Assembly (NCBI GenBank): GCA_029861485.1
Contig: JAOTZF010000111.1
Span: 1-6,291, forward strand
Length of the DNA stretch: 6,291 bases
Reading direction: 5' to 3'
Source: Thermoleophilia bacterium
Lineage (GTDB): Bacteria > Actinomycetota > Thermoleophilia > Miltoncostaeales > Miltoncostaeaceae
Below are positions 5,962 through 6,291 of the stretch, in pieces. Position numbers and translations under genes: made by a program. The notes under the pieces are model-generated. The model saw nothing but the letters and a program-made list of their open reading frames with translations, was not told the DNA's origin and searched no databases. Each line of letters opens with the position of its first letter. Within the stretch, counting starts at the first letter, position 1.

Positions 5962-6087
5962 CTCGAGGGTTCCATCGGCGAGTTGCGTCGAAGATCTCCC
6001 CCAATATCGCCGTTGGCCACCTCAGGACGGGACACGCCGGGCGCGAGGTTCTCAGAGCCGGGTGGCCGACTACGACCCAAATGCTGC

Positions 6088-6116
6088 GGAAATGTTGGAC
6101 ATAGATCCGACATTCC
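6088..6116. promoter_or_regulatory. Imperfect palindrome upstream of the last gene
   Basis: GGAAATGTTGGA (6088-6099) and TCCGACATTCC (6106-6116) are inverted repeats around CATAGA, with one T-to-G mismatch (a U-G pair in RNA) and one extra A in the left arm. It ends 25 nt before the ATG at 6142, in the position of an operator or leader hairpin for that gene. The rest of the gap 5866-6141 shows no convincing ORF. Confidence 0.45.
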
Positions 6117-6141
6117 GAGAGAGGGCGCGTCTTGGTAGTTG

Positions 6142-6291
6142 ATGATCGACTGGTATCCACCTCAGGCGAGTCTCGCCGACGGCCTCGGAAGCGACCCGGC
6201 CCAGGTCGAGACCGACCGCCGCGCCGAGCGCTTCATCCGCGCCGTTGCCAAGCGCCACCCGGAGCTGGCCGACCACGCGCGGCGCACGGCA
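6142..6291 (+). CDS. N-terminal fragment of an unrecognised protein, cut by the window edge
   Basis: Fifty codons are visible, open to the last base, with strong G/C bias at third positions like the other genes here. The protein begins MIDWYPPQASLADGLGSDP and continues with a charged, probably helical segment rich in Arg, Glu and Ala (about residues 22-50). There is no signal peptide or membrane segment so far. An in-frame TAG at 6136-6138 limits the start to TTG 6139 or ATG 6142. No clear ribosome binding site precedes either, although GGTAG at 6134-6138 is nearby. An imperfect palindrome lies 25 nt upstream. I do not recognise the family from this short piece. Confidence 0.5.
   Translation, partial: MIDWYPPQASLADGLGSDPAQVETDRRAERFIRAVAKRHPELADHARRTA

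Noticed and set aside
5866..6141. Possible small ORFs in the gap after the aldo/keto reductase gene (for example 5897-6142 plus, 5759-6160 minus)
   Set aside because: They have mixed codon use, no ribosome binding sites, overlap the reductase or the next gene's start, and show no recognisable features.

Overview
The window is G+C-rich (about two-thirds by eye), with strong G/C preference at third codon positions, several GTG starts and tightly packed genes. Gene content and protein style suggest a high-G+C actinobacterium. Thermoleophilia (Solirubrobacterales/Gaiellales-like) would fit, but this is inferred from style and there is no rRNA or marker gene to confirm it. I see no tRNA, rRNA, CRISPR array, insertion sequence or integrase.

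Layout. (a) 63-746 (+) encodes a small multi-pass membrane protein of the MscS-like 'conserved TM helix' family. It ends in front of a perfect 12-bp hairpin lying between convergent genes. (b) 2661-794 (-) is a two-gene operon of HtrA/trypsin-like PDZ proteins joined by a 4-nt GTGA overlap. The first gene (1762-2661) has lost all three catalytic residues and reads as a pseudoprotease. The second (794-1765) has an intact His-Asp-Ser triad. Neither shows a signal peptide or membrane anchor. (c) 2739-3110 (+) encodes a cysteine-free HxlR-family winged-helix regulator, divergent from the protease pair across an AT-rich island with an inverted repeat. (d) 4319-3114 (-) is a DAO-type FAD-dependent oxidoreductase, convergent with and almost touching the regulator. 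(e) 4754-4455 (-) is a small, probably all-helical protein of unknown function upstream of the oxidoreductase. (f) 4906-5865 (+) is an AKR13/YakC-like aldo/keto reductase, divergent from (e). (g) 5866-6141 is non-coding, with two weak terminator-like hairpins and an imperfect palindrome. (h) 6142-6291 (+) is the start of an unrecognised gene cut by the window edge.

How the genes fit together. The part that reads as a system is HxlR regulator plus pseudoprotease plus protease. I infer that the regulator acts on the shared AT-rich promoter region and that the inactive paralogue is made in a fixed ratio with the active enzyme, possibly as a regulatory or scaffold subunit. The FAD oxidoreductase, small helical protein and aldo/keto reductase may be a loose redox neighbourhood, but nothing in the sequence proves a shared pathway.
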